Program-made: the position numbers and the translations under genes
Assembly: GCF_014931715.1 (NCBI RefSeq)
Contig: NZ_CP063164.1
Span: forward strand, 1,178,001-1,242,000
Length of the DNA stretch: 64,000 nucleotides
Reading direction: 5' to 3'
DNA from: Sulfurovum indicum
Lineage (GTDB): Bacteria; Campylobacterota; Campylobacteria; Campylobacterales; Sulfurovaceae
Shown: one piece after another, positions 43,623 to 52,867 of the stretch
Position numbering within the stretch: position 1 is the first letter of the stretch
Layout of the letters: every line of letters begins with the position of its first letter
Notes under the pieces: generated by a model
What the model saw: the letters and a program-made list of their open reading frames with translations, nothing else
What the model was told of the DNA's origin: nothing
The model's database searches: none

Positions 43623-45143
43623 TTAAATATTTATCTTATCTACCAATAATAGCTTTTCCAAGTCCAATAATGAGCCGATCTGCTCTTTTTTAATATTCAG
43701 CTCTTTATATTCCAGTCTTATCAGGTTATTTGACTTTGATACTAAATCTTTAAAGATGGAAAGATCTATCGATACCTTCTTGTTTGTCACGATAGCAAAG
43801 TCATCTCCGTGTAATCTGAAAATAAAACTCTCTTTATAATGTTTACGGAGCAAGTTAGCCACTGATTTTAAAAGTAGATCTCCCTTGTCCCATCCGTATT
43901 TATCATTATAAATTCCATAATTATGAATAAAAAGCACATTGATGAATTTTGCTTTTTTAGTGTTTTTATTTTGAATTAAAAATAGATCCAGATAGGTTTT
44001 ATTGTAAGTACAAGTGAGCTGGTCTTCAAAATAGAAAGCAAATTTTTTCTTCTCCATTTCTGTTGCAGGAAGTTGAATAATATTTTCTTCTAACGTCAAG
44101 TCTTTGAAGACTTCAATAGCGACTTTTACAACTTCGGGATGAAACTGAATACCGGAAAACCTATCTAACTCTTCAAGCGCACTTGAAAGGCTCATTTTTG
44201 GTTTATAGATACGATTGGTCGTCATGGCATCAAAGGCATCAGCTATGATCATAATACGAGCCAACGGTATAATTTCATCCCCTTTTAGACCATTTGGATA
44301 ACCTTTCCCGTCATATCGTTCATGATGTTGTGCTATGATCTTTGAATGTTCTTTGTACATAGGGATCTTGCTAAGCATTTTTGTTCCGGTGGTCACATGC
44401 TCTTTGATAATAGAAAATTGAAGCTCATCCAGTTTCCCTGGATTTAACAATACAGCATCCGGAGTTTCTATTTTGCCAATATCGTGCAAGATACCTGCAC
44501 TGTAGATAAGATCACACTCCTCTTTTGAGTAGTTCATATGCTCTGCTATGAGCCGGGAATACTTTGCTACCCTTAGAGAGTGACCACCCGTATATGTATC
44601 TCTCTTTTCAACTAACTCTACTAATGAGAGGAGCGTTTTTTCATAATTATCTATTTTTTCTTTCTGAAGTATAAGATTTTCGGCAGTTCTTTGCTTAACC
44701 ATCTCCTCAAGTTTTGTTTTATACCGTTCATTTTCATGCAGCATATTAATGCGACTTACCACTTTGTAGAGAGTGGTGTTTATCTTATCGAAGTTTATTG
44801 GTTTTATAATATAGCCGTTTACGTCCAATTCGATAGCTTTTATGAGATAGGGAACTTCTGAAAATGCTGTTGTTATCAGGATCTCCTGATCTGCATCTTT
44901 CTCCCTTATCGCTTCTATCATCTCCAAGCCGTTCATATTTGGCATTTGAATATCGGTTATCACTATATCATACTTGTTTTGATTAAATTTTTCTAAACCA
45001 CTTTTCCCGTCTTCTGCTGTATCCACATGGTCAAATATAAGCTTCAAATAGGTAGACAAACTCTCAAGAAGCGTTTGATCATCCTCTACATATAAAATAG
45101 AAATATTTGAACTAATTGTTTTTAATTGTTTAAGTATTGACAT
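43623..45143 (-). CDS. Response regulator with HD-GYP domain and degenerate GGDEF domain
   Basis: A 506-residue protein: receiver 1-125 (phosphoacceptor D64 in ITDIQMP), coiled-coil linker (about 130-175), HD-GYP domain about 175-365 with HDIGK and HHERYDGKGYPNG intact, and a C-terminal domain (about 370-500) of GGDEF fold whose signature reads HGDDF. The HD-GYP part should hydrolyse cyclic di-GMP. The last domain lacks the canonical motif and is probably inactive or ligand-binding. The start shares one base with the stop of the CheB-CheR-kinase gene, marking it as that kinase's output. Confidence 0.92.
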   Translation of the reverse strand: MSILKQLKTISSNISILYVEDDQTLLESLSTYLKLIFDHVDTAEDGKSGLEKFNQNKYDIVITDIQMPNMNGLEMIEAIREKDADQEILITTAFSEVPYLIKAIELDVNGYIIKPINFDKINTTLYKVVSRINMLHENERYKTKLEEMVKQRTAENLILQKEKIDNYEKTLLSLVELVEKRDTYTGGHSLRVAKYSRLIAEHMNYSKEECDLIYSAGILHDIGKIETPDAVLLNPGKLDELQFSIIKEHVTTGTKMLSKIPMYKEHSKIIAQHHERYDGKGYPNGLKGDEIIPLARIMIIADAFDAMTTNRIYKPKMSLSSALEELDRFSGIQFHPEVVKVAIEVFKDLTLEENIIQLPATEMEKKKFAFYFEDQLTCTYNKTYLDLFLIQNKNTKKAKFINVLFIHNYGIYNDKYGWDKGDLLLKSVANLLRKHYKESFIFRLHGDDFAIVTNKKVSIDLSIFKDLVSKSNNLIRLEYKELNIKKEQIGSLLDLEKLLLVDKINI

Positions 45144-48100
45144 TATCTATTCTCTTTTATCTTTGGAAGTTCAATATAAAAACAGGTGTTTTCCTCATCG
45201 CTGTTCCAGTAGAGTTTTCCCTCCAGATACTTTGAAACGATAATACTTGACATATATAACCCCAGTCCCGTTCCGTTTTGAGATTTAGTACTGACATAGG
45301 GTTGCCCCAGTTTATCTTTTACTGATGGGTCTATTCCTCCGCCGTTATCACAGATTTCGAGGATAATTTTATTTTTTTTCTCATTTAAATTTACAGTTAT
45401 GACACCATGTTCAGGGTTGTGTTCTTTTATGGCATCTTTTGCATTATTGATTATATTTATAAGTACTTGAATAAGCTGGTTTGGATAAATGAAAATCTCT
45501 ATCTCTCTATTATGCGGTAGCTGTAGAGTAATATTGTTGTTTTGGAGTGATTTTTGCATCAGTGTCAGTATTTGATTAAATATGGCATCAAAAGAGATCT
45601 TCTCTTTTGTTTTGTCCGGTTTAAAAAAGTTCCTGAAGTCATCTATCGTTTGGGATAGATAACTTGTCTGTTTGTCAAGTGTTTTTATATACTCTTCAAT
45701 ATCTTCGGGCTTCACCTCTCCGTCCAGCTCCAGCTGTGCATGCATATTGTTTGCTGTCATAGATATAACACTGAGAGGTTGTCTCCACTGATGTGCTATC
45801 ATCGCAAGCATATCTCCCATAGCGGCCTGACGGGACTGTGCTATCATAAGCTCCTCTTTATGTTGCAGTTCTGTTATATCAACTATTGCGGTCAAAACAA
45901 CTTTTTTGTTCTTTTCATTCCTTTTGTTCAGCATAACCGAATTTAAAATACCAACTCTTTTTTCCCCGAATCTGGTAACAATAGTATGTTCCATTTTTTC
46001 TATTTGTCTGCTTTTAAAAGGCTTTTCAAAAAACGCTTTTGCTTTTTTCTTGTCTTGAGGGGCATAAAGATGCTTTATTAAAAAGTTTATATCTAAAATC
46101 TCCTCTTTATCATAGCCTATGGTTTCACTAAGAACTTTGTTTACCATAATTATTTTACAGTCTTCATCATACAGCATAATAGGAATAGGAGTGAACTCTA
46201 TAATATCTTTGAGTTCAGATCGTTCAAGCTCTATTTGGTACATCAAAAGTTTTATTTCAGAAATATCCCGAATCACTTTTAGAATATACAGAGGTTTTCC
46301 AAGGTCATCTTTAAGTAAAACAACTCCGACATTGACCCATACTATTGAGCCATTTTTATGTACATATCTTTTTTCTGTATGATAACTGTTCAACTCACCA
46401 TTTAAAAGAAGTCTCAACATCTTTTTTTCGTTATTTATATCATCCTTATATGTTACATCGGCAATATTTAGTTTTTGAAACTCTTCTTTTGTGTACCCCA
46501 ATAGATTTGAGAGATATTCATTTGTATCTATCCACATCCCTTCAAGTGAGACATGGGCAATCCCAATATTTGCTTCTTCAAATGTTAATCTATATAGGTT
46601 CTCCTGTTCAAAAAGCTTTTTCGACAACACCTCTTCATTGCTTATATCTATGCCTGATGCTACCACCCCTGTTATATTTCCATCTATATCTTTGATGAGA
46701 CTGTTTGTCCAGGATATAAGGTGTTCGTTGTTGAAGTTGTCTATGATAATATTCTTATAGTGAGAAACAGGTGCCACTTTCCTGTTAACAATCTTGTGAA
46801 ACACATTTTTTATCTCATCTTTAATATTCTCCGGAATAAAGTTGTCAAACCAGTTTTTACCTATGATAAGATCATGTTTCACCCCCAGTAGTTTGGCTCC
46901 CTGTTCATTGATCATAGTGATGTTTCCGTCTAAATCCAATGTCATCACTATTGTCCCGAGTGTTTTCATGAAAATATCAGAGAGTTGATGCTCACGATCT
47001 GCTATTCTTTTAACACTGTTTTGCTCTGTAATATCGTGAAAAGACAAAACAGCACCAGTAACTCTCCCATTTTCAACAATAGGATTTTGTGCTACTTCAA
47101 CTTCAATTGATGTTCCGTCTTTTTTCCAGAACAGATCTTGGATTCTCACTGATTTGCCATTTTTAAGTGCATGATGCAAAAGGCACTCTTCAAAAGGAAA
47201 GTGGCTCCCATCAGCTCTCGTATGATGCCAAAGCTTATGTCCATTCCTGCCTATGAGTTCATCTTGGGAAAAACCAAGCATTTTAACAGCGACATCATTG
47301 ACAAAAGTATGGTTTCCGTCCAAGTCCAGCCCCATCATTCCATCTAGTGTAGAGTTTAGTATAAGAGAGAGTTGCTGTTTTAGTTTTTTGATATTCACTA
47401 TAGATGCCTGAAGCTCCTCATTGGAACTTTGAAGCTCCTCATTGGAAGTCTCAAGCTCCTCGTTTGAGCTTTGCAACTCCTCATTTGAACTTTGAAGCTC
47501 CTCATATAGGAGTTGCATATTTTCTTTATTTATTTTTTCCTTGTCTAAAAGTAAATAATTTTCTTTTTTTACCTCTTTAAGCTGTGTCGTTAAACTATGG
47601 ATCATTAATGATTCATCTGACAATATTGTCTTATCTGAATTAAATTCCAACTCTGCAGCACTTAATGTCTGGAAGTATAGTAACAACAGGGAGTTGTCGC
47701 TTGTATCATCAAAAGGATGAGCGATCACTCTTACAAATATGTTATCAGATGAGTTGAGTGTTACTTCTATAAACTTTGTTCTCTCTGTTCTGTTGGAATC
47801 AAATGCACGGGAAAGCAGAAGCGTGACATCATAACGAAGTGCTTCATCAAGATTTTCCAAGATATTAAGCGTTACAAATCCGTCTGAAAGATGTACAAAC
47901 GGAAGTTCCCCTTTTTTGTAAACAATGGAGTAGTCTTTATCGACCAATATACACTCTGGTGCAAAAAAATCAAAGATCTTTTTGGAGATCTGCTCTTCAA
48001 TACTCAAAGTTTGCGTTTTATTAACCTGAAGCGGTTTGACCTTATCGTTTTGTTCAAGATGCTTTGAAAAATAGTGACTAGGGATTTTAGGCGGATTTTT

Positions 48101-49489
48101 CAGCTTCTCTTTTTTATAGATCTTACGTTCGGCATCTACTACCAAAAAGTATTTTATACTAAGCAAGGTTGATTCAGATGAGCCTAAGAAGAGAACGCCA
48201 TGCTCTTTCAAAGAATAGTGAAAGAGTGTAAATAGCTCCTGTTGGGTTTCAGGCAAAATATATATCAAAAGATTTCTACAGCTGATGATATCCTGATTGA
48301 TAAATGGCGGATCACTTAAGAGGTTGTGATGTGTAAACACAATCTGTTCCCTGATAAATTGTACAACTTTATAGCCATCATGTGTTTCTACAAAATACTC
48401 ATCAAGCAGATCTTTGTTTATGTTTTTTAAAGCGTTTTTGGGATAAAGAGCTTTCCGGGCGATCTCTAACGCCTCATCATCAATATCTGTAGCAAATATT
48501 CGTACATTGAAGTTTCTTTTTAGTCTTTTAGAGATTTTTGAGATTAAAATGCCTAATGAATAGGCCTCCTCACCACTCGAGCAGGCAATTGACCAAATTC
48601 TCAGTTCATAGTTTTCAGGTTTCTCTTTCAGGTATGAAAACAGTTCGTTTTCCAGTGCATCAAATGACTCTTTGTCTCTAAAAAAAGCGGTAACCCCAAT
48701 GAGAATATCTTGATACAGCAGAGTAACTTCTTCAGGATACATATTGATATACTCAAGATACTCTTCCGGTGTTTTAGCGTTGACCAGCAGCATCCTTTTG
48801 TTTATACGACGCATTATAGTGTCATTTTTATATTTGTCTATATCCAAGTTTTTCTTTTCTTGTAAAATTTTTCTAATTGACCTGAGTGCATTTATCCTAA
48901 TGGAGTTTTGGTTACATTGCCTGTTCAAAACAAAAGAATCAAGAAATTCCGCTATCTGTTCAATATCCAGCACATGATCGATCTGTTCTGAATCGATCGC
49001 ACTTTGAGGCATACTTTTATAGTATGCTTCTTGCGGAGACTGGGCGATTGTTACACCACCGTGTTCTTTGATCTTTTGAACTCCAACTGTTCCGTCATCT
49101 CCTGTACCTGTCAGAATGATACCAATACAGTGATCTTTTTTGTAGCGAGCCAAAGACTCGAACATCGTATCGATTGAAGGCGTTGAAGTACCAGGTGTTT
49201 TAGAGATGTTTTCCAAATAGAGATGATGGTTTTTATACTCAAGATTGTACTCTGGTGGAATAATATAAATATGATTGGCTGCAAATTTACACTCTTTCGT
49301 TGCCTGAAAGACAGGAATATCTGTAAAACGGGCAAGAATTTCTGCCAAAGAACTTTTTTTGCTTGCATCCAGATGTTGTGCTATAATATAGACATAACCC
49401 ATATCAGTAGGAAGTTTGCCAACCAGTTGCTCCAAGGCATGAAGACCTCCGGCACTGGCACCAATACCTATGTAAATAGTCCCCTGCAT
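45143..49489 (-). CDS. CheB-CheR-PAS-histidine kinase fusion protein
   Basis: A soluble 1448-residue signalling protein. CheB methylesterase 1-190 has S12 in GIGASAGG, H39 in AQHLD and the aspartate in LTGTGDDGT. CheR methyltransferase about 200-470 has RIWSIACSSGEEAYSLGI. A coiled coil (about 640-710) contains five heptads of the SSNEELQ type. About four PAS domains span 715-1215. The kinase core has H about 1232 in MIAHQWRQPL and GTGLGLYMSS. The CheB part has no receiver of its own. It likely links adaptation-type methylation chemistry to phosphotransfer toward the HD-GYP regulator next to it. Confidence 0.92.
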   Translation of the reverse strand: MQGTIYIGIGASAGGLHALEQLVGKLPTDMGYVYIIAQHLDASKKSSLAEILARFTDIPVFQATKECKFAANHIYIIPPEYNLEYKNHHLYLENISKTPGTSTPSIDTMFESLARYKKDHCIGIILTGTGDDGTVGVQKIKEHGGVTIAQSPQEAYYKSMPQSAIDSEQIDHVLDIEQIAEFLDSFVLNRQCNQNSIRINALRSIRKILQEKKNLDIDKYKNDTIMRRINKRMLLVNAKTPEEYLEYINMYPEEVTLLYQDILIGVTAFFRDKESFDALENELFSYLKEKPENYELRIWSIACSSGEEAYSLGILISKISKRLKRNFNVRIFATDIDDEALEIARKALYPKNALKNINKDLLDEYFVETHDGYKVVQFIREQIVFTHHNLLSDPPFINQDIISCRNLLIYILPETQQELFTLFHYSLKEHGVLFLGSSESTLLSIKYFLVVDAERKIYKKEKLKNPPKIPSHYFSKHLEQNDKVKPLQVNKTQTLSIEEQISKKIFDFFAPECILVDKDYSIVYKKGELPFVHLSDGFVTLNILENLDEALRYDVTLLLSRAFDSNRTERTKFIEVTLNSSDNIFVRVIAHPFDDTSDNSLLLLYFQTLSAAELEFNSDKTILSDESLMIHSLTTQLKEVKKENYLLLDKEKINKENMQLLYEELQSSNEELQSSNEELETSNEELQSSNEELQASIVNIKKLKQQLSLILNSTLDGMMGLDLDGNHTFVNDVAVKMLGFSQDELIGRNGHKLWHHTRADGSHFPFEECLLHHALKNGKSVRIQDLFWKKDGTSIEVEVAQNPIVENGRVTGAVLSFHDITEQNSVKRIADREHQLSDIFMKTLGTIVMTLDLDGNITMINEQGAKLLGVKHDLIIGKNWFDNFIPENIKDEIKNVFHKIVNRKVAPVSHYKNIIIDNFNNEHLISWTNSLIKDIDGNITGVVASGIDISNEEVLSKKLFEQENLYRLTFEEANIGIAHVSLEGMWIDTNEYLSNLLGYTKEEFQKLNIADVTYKDDINNEKKMLRLLLNGELNSYHTEKRYVHKNGSIVWVNVGVVLLKDDLGKPLYILKVIRDISEIKLLMYQIELERSELKDIIEFTPIPIMLYDEDCKIIMVNKVLSETIGYDKEEILDINFLIKHLYAPQDKKKAKAFFEKPFKSRQIEKMEHTIVTRFGEKRVGILNSVMLNKRNEKNKKVVLTAIVDITELQHKEELMIAQSRQAAMGDMLAMIAHQWRQPLSVISMTANNMHAQLELDGEVKPEDIEEYIKTLDKQTSYLSQTIDDFRNFFKPDKTKEKISFDAIFNQILTLMQKSLQNNNITLQLPHNREIEIFIYPNQLIQVLINIINNAKDAIKEHNPEHGVITVNLNEKKNKIILEICDNGGGIDPSVKDKLGQPYVSTKSQNGTGLGLYMSSIIVSKYLEGKLYWNSDEENTCFYIELPKIKENR

Positions 49490-49500
49490 TTTAAAACCCT

Positions 49501-50160
49501 TTAAACTCCCGATCGATCAGATGTTTGTTTTTTTAATACTATCATATTCTTTCCGTTATCTGCAAGCACTTTACAGCCAAACCTCTCTGCCAACACTTGA
49601 AATGTTTTCGGTCTGAAAAAAACAATGTGTGTAGGATCTTTATGGTAATACCACTCTCTGAACGCTACTCTGTCATTGGGGTGGAACTGTGTCTGTATCG
49701 CCAGGTATCCACCCTCTTTCAAGCGTGCTGCCAGTGAGGAAAAAACTGATCTTGGATCATGAAGATGTTCAAAAACCTCCGTAGAGACAATAAGCTCATA
49801 TTTTTTACTATTATCCGGTAAATCAGGGTGATAGATCGGATCGTAGTAATCACAAACCACTCCAATATTATTTAATATGTCAGCAAGTAGCGTACTCTTT
49901 CCACATCCAAAATCAAATCCATTCTCCGGTTCTCCGACCAGTGGAAGTACAAAATCAAGAAAGCGCTGAAAATACGCTCTGTAGCCTTCGTCATTCTCAT
50001 CATTCTCATGTAGATCATAACGTGCCTTCTGCTCCTCTATTCCCTGATAACACTCCGGAGACTTGAAGAGATATTCGCATGTATGACAATGATAGTAGCT
50101 GATATCAGTTTTCCCGTCTACAAAAGACTCTACTGCTCCATCACAGATATGACACTCCAT
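49501..50160 (-). CDS. Class I SAM methyltransferase with N-terminal zinc-binding motif
   Basis: A 219-residue protein beginning ECHIC and HCHTC, a four-cysteine zinc knuckle. The methyltransferase domain follows with GFDFGCGKSTLLADIL and STEVFEHLHDPRSVF. The architecture resembles methylases of sugar or small-molecule pathways. Target unknown. It lies 11 bp before the CheB-CheR-kinase gene on the same strand. Start supported by AAAGGGG. Confidence 0.83.
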   Translation of the reverse strand: MECHICDGAVESFVDGKTDISYYHCHTCEYLFKSPECYQGIEEQKARYDLHENDENDEGYRAYFQRFLDFVLPLVGEPENGFDFGCGKSTLLADILNNIGVVCDYYDPIYHPDLPDNSKKYELIVSTEVFEHLHDPRSVFSSLAARLKEGGYLAIQTQFHPNDRVAFREWYYHKDPTHIVFFRPKTFQVLAERFGCKVLADNGKNMIVLKKQTSDRSGV

Positions 50161-50260
50161 TTTACCCCTTTAAAACGTATGTTATGTTACTATTTACTCT
50201 ATTAATCGTAGGTTTGACTAGGTCCAACCTGTGGATAAATTCACAAGGATCAGCATTATT

Positions 50261-51358
50261 ATGAAACGAAGAGATTTTCTGTCCGCTACAGCAATCGGTG
50301 CTACCGCACTGGCTGTCAGCGGGTGCCACAGAGCTGAAGAGAAACAGGCAGCAGGTAGTGCCAACATCAACCGGGCAAAAAAAGTCACTCTCAAACTGGC
50401 TACCTCCTGGCCGGCCCATTTTCCCATCATGGGAACTGGTGTTGATACCTTTGCCAGGCGCTGCAATGAACTTAGCGGCGGTACACTGGAGATAAAGGTT
50501 TTTGCCAAAAATATCCTCGTACCTGCCATGCAGGTTTTCGATGCCACCTCGGCAGCCCAGATCGATGCATTTCACTCAGGTGTTTACTACTGGAAGGGTA
50601 AGAACCTTTCATTCTCCATCTTTGGCGGTATGCCGCTTGGTCTGACCAGTGAAGAGATGATCACATGGCTGAAGTTCGGAGGCGGGTATGAACTCTGGCG
50701 TGAACTCTACGGCAAGTTCAACCTCTACCCTCTTATAGGGGGAACCACTGGCCCTCAGATGGGCGGTTGGTTCAAAAAGGAGATCAACTCGCTTGATGAT
50801 CTCAAGGGTCTCAAGATGCGTATTCCAGGTCTTGGCGGGGAGGTTATGAAAAAGCTGGGAGTCAACCCTGTCCTGCTTCCTGCCGGAGAAATATACACTG
50901 CACTGGAACGGGGAACCATCGATGCAACAGAATGGGTGGGACCTGCCCTTGACAGCATGATGGGCTTTGCAAAAGCAGCCCCCTTCTACTATACCGGATG
51001 GCATGAACCCGGTTCCATTCTGGAGATCACTTTCAATAAAGTACGCTGGGAAAAACTCAGTGATGAACATAGAGCCATCATCACAGCTGCCAGTGAAGAG
51101 ATGACAGGAAATATGCTGCAGGAGTTCCGTTATAAAAATGCCAAAGCCCTGCAGGAACTTCCTGGAAATGTACAGATAAGAACATTCCCAAAAGATATGA
51201 TGGATGCGGCAAAAGCAGCACTTAAAGAGGTCTTGGCTGAGCAGAGTAGCCAAAGTGAGGATTTTAAACGGGTTTTGGAAAGTTACGAAGCTTTTGTAAA
51301 GCTGAACAAGCCCTGGGATGACATCAGTACAAAGAACTTTTTGGAGATCCGAAGCTAA
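50261..51358 (+). CDS. TRAP transporter substrate-binding protein (DctP family), orphan
   Basis: A 365-residue periplasmic binding protein. The N-terminus MKRRDFLSATAIGA is a Tat signal ending in a lipobox-like AVSGC (C22), so it may be both Tat-exported and lipidated. LKLATSWPAHFPIMGTGVDTFA, LKGLKMRIPGLGGEVMKKLG and ERGTIDATEWVGPALDSMMGF are DctP signatures, the arginine in KMRIPG being the usual carboxylate clamp. No DctQ or DctM membrane subunit is encoded nearby. Ligand unknown, perhaps an organic acid. Confidence 0.9.
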   Translation: MKRRDFLSATAIGATALAVSGCHRAEEKQAAGSANINRAKKVTLKLATSWPAHFPIMGTGVDTFARRCNELSGGTLEIKVFAKNILVPAMQVFDATSAAQIDAFHSGVYYWKGKNLSFSIFGGMPLGLTSEEMITWLKFGGGYELWRELYGKFNLYPLIGGTTGPQMGGWFKKEINSLDDLKGLKMRIPGLGGEVMKKLGVNPVLLPAGEIYTALERGTIDATEWVGPALDSMMGFAKAAPFYYTGWHEPGSILEITFNKVRWEKLSDEHRAIITAASEEMTGNMLQEFRYKNAKALQELPGNVQIRTFPKDMMDAAKAALKEVLAEQSSQSEDFKRVLESYEAFVKLNKPWDDISTKNFLEIRS

Positions 51359-51392
51359 AAAGCAGCCGGGATCTCTTGGTACACCCCTGCCG

Positions 51393-52169
51393 TTACTCCC
51401 AGAATGGAAGCAGTACGGCCACCTGTTCCTCACTGAGTATCGCTGTCGTATCAGCAATGCACTTCAGGTGTATCTTGGTTGCTTCAAGCTTCAGCTTCGC
51501 TATCTGTTCAAGCTGTTTCTCTACACTTTTAGGGTCTTCTCTCTCTATCATAGCATCAATCACATCCGCTTCAAGAGGCTCAAGCTGCTGCTTGATCCCG
51601 GATATACCGCTTATTGTCTTCTTACGTACTTTCAGGAGCTTCTGTTTCTGCTCATCGGTAAGTCCGAGTTTTGCTTTATCCCAGTTCTGTATAAGCAGTT
51701 TGGTAAAATGAGGCAGGTTGTCCGAGTTAATGAGAAACGGAGAACTTTTCAGTGCCGCCATTGCATCATTTTTCAGGATCTCTTTGATCATTCTGACAAA
51801 AGCTGGATGCGGGTAGTTCTTCAAAAGGTACTCGGCAATCTCTTCAAGCTCATCTTCTCTCACCTTACCTTTCATAGAAGGCATTACACCGAATTTTGCC
51901 ACCTTGTTCGACTCGCAAACCGATTTGGAAGCGGAAGGGTTCAGTACATAATCAACGATAAACATCTTCTGTGCCTCTTGACCCTTGACCGAATCTTTGA
52001 GATGAAAGATCACTGCATCAAATGCCGGTGCAGTCAGTGTCGGCATCTGCTCAGGCATAGGTTTCTCAAGCATATGACAGCTTGCACAGTGTTTTTTTAC
52101 CAATCCTTCTGCATTACCCGCAAACAGAACAGCGGTTGCAGCACTTAAAAAAAGTAATGATTTTTTCAT
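51393..52169 (-). CDS. Cytochrome c fused to a Spy/LTxxQ-like helical domain
   Basis: A 258-residue periplasmic protein with a signal peptide (1-20). The cytochrome domain (about 21-110) has CASCH at 28-32 and a likely Met ligand in FGVMPSMKG. The C-terminal half is all helical: LTDEQKQKLLKVRKK at 170 and LSEEQVAVLLPFWE at 246 are LTxxQ-type motifs of the Spy/CpxP family, with a long charged helix between. This mirrors the cytochrome and Spy genes at 1-3.5 kb, but in one chain. Starts from the second ATG; the first would add six residues. Confidence 0.78.
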   Translation of the reverse strand: MKKSLLFLSAATAVLFAGNAEGLVKKHCASCHMLEKPMPEQMPTLTAPAFDAVIFHLKDSVKGQEAQKMFIVDYVLNPSASKSVCESNKVAKFGVMPSMKGKVREDELEEIAEYLLKNYPHPAFVRMIKEILKNDAMAALKSSPFLINSDNLPHFTKLLIQNWDKAKLGLTDEQKQKLLKVRKKTISGISGIKQQLEPLEADVIDAMIEREDPKSVEKQLEQIAKLKLEATKIHLKCIADTTAILSEEQVAVLLPFWE

Positions 52170-52304
52170 TTCAACTTCCTTGATCAAAAAATATAAAGTA
52201 TTATAATGATTTAATGTTAACTTAGTGTGAATTTTTTAATATTAAATTAATTTATCTACCAATATAATAGATATAGTAAGTATATAAAACTATTAGGAAT
52301 ATCA

Positions 52305-52778
52305 ATGAATGTTTTACACCCCCCATTTGTACACTTTGTCATCGCTTTGCCGCTTGCAGCACTCTTTTCTCAATTAACTTATCTGAAAACCGCTGACAGA
52401 ACCTATTCAAAAGCTGCTATACGGATCATGGTTCTGGCCTCTCTTGTATCATTTTTTGCAATTTTCAGTGGCTTGATCGATGCAGGAAAGATCATCCAGA
52501 ACCAAAATATTCTGAAAAGTGGTCTACCGCTTCTGGATCATCATAAAGTATTCGGTTTTGTTGTCGTATTTATACTTTTGATCACCACTTTGACAAAATG
52601 GCTGGCTCTTTCCAAAAACTCTCTGACCCTTGAGAAACTCTCTCTTTCTCTGATCATCCTTTCTATCTCCGTCTCACTTTATCAGGGAAACAAAGGTGGA
52701 TCTATCGTTTATAAATATTCCGGAGGTGTCGACACTCAGATAATTATGAACAGAGTATCCGAAAATAACACCAAATAG
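52305..52778 (+). CDS. DUF2231-type membrane protein
   Basis: A 157-residue inner-membrane protein with four helices. The N-terminal NVLHPPFVHFVIALPL is the family signature, and LLDHHKVFGFVVVF brings paired histidines in the third helix that may bind heme. Divergent from the cytochrome c-Spy gene. Function unknown. Confidence 0.8.
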   Translation: MNVLHPPFVHFVIALPLAALFSQLTYLKTADRTYSKAAIRIMVLASLVSFFAIFSGLIDAGKIIQNQNILKSGLPLLDHHKVFGFVVVFILLITTLTKWLALSKNSLTLEKLSLSLIILSISVSLYQGNKGGSIVYKYSGGVDTQIIMNRVSENNTK

Positions 52779-52867
52779 TTAATGCTGTACAGGAGTATTT
52801 CTGCACACATTCCAAAAAAGATGATATCATATAGTTGTATCAACAGAATACCCAGAAGGCAGTAAAA

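Noticed and set aside
50609-51457. 282-codon minus-strand frame opposite the DctP gene
   Set aside because: The plus-strand DctP reading has full family motifs; the antisense peptide is Cys/His/Phe-rich noise.
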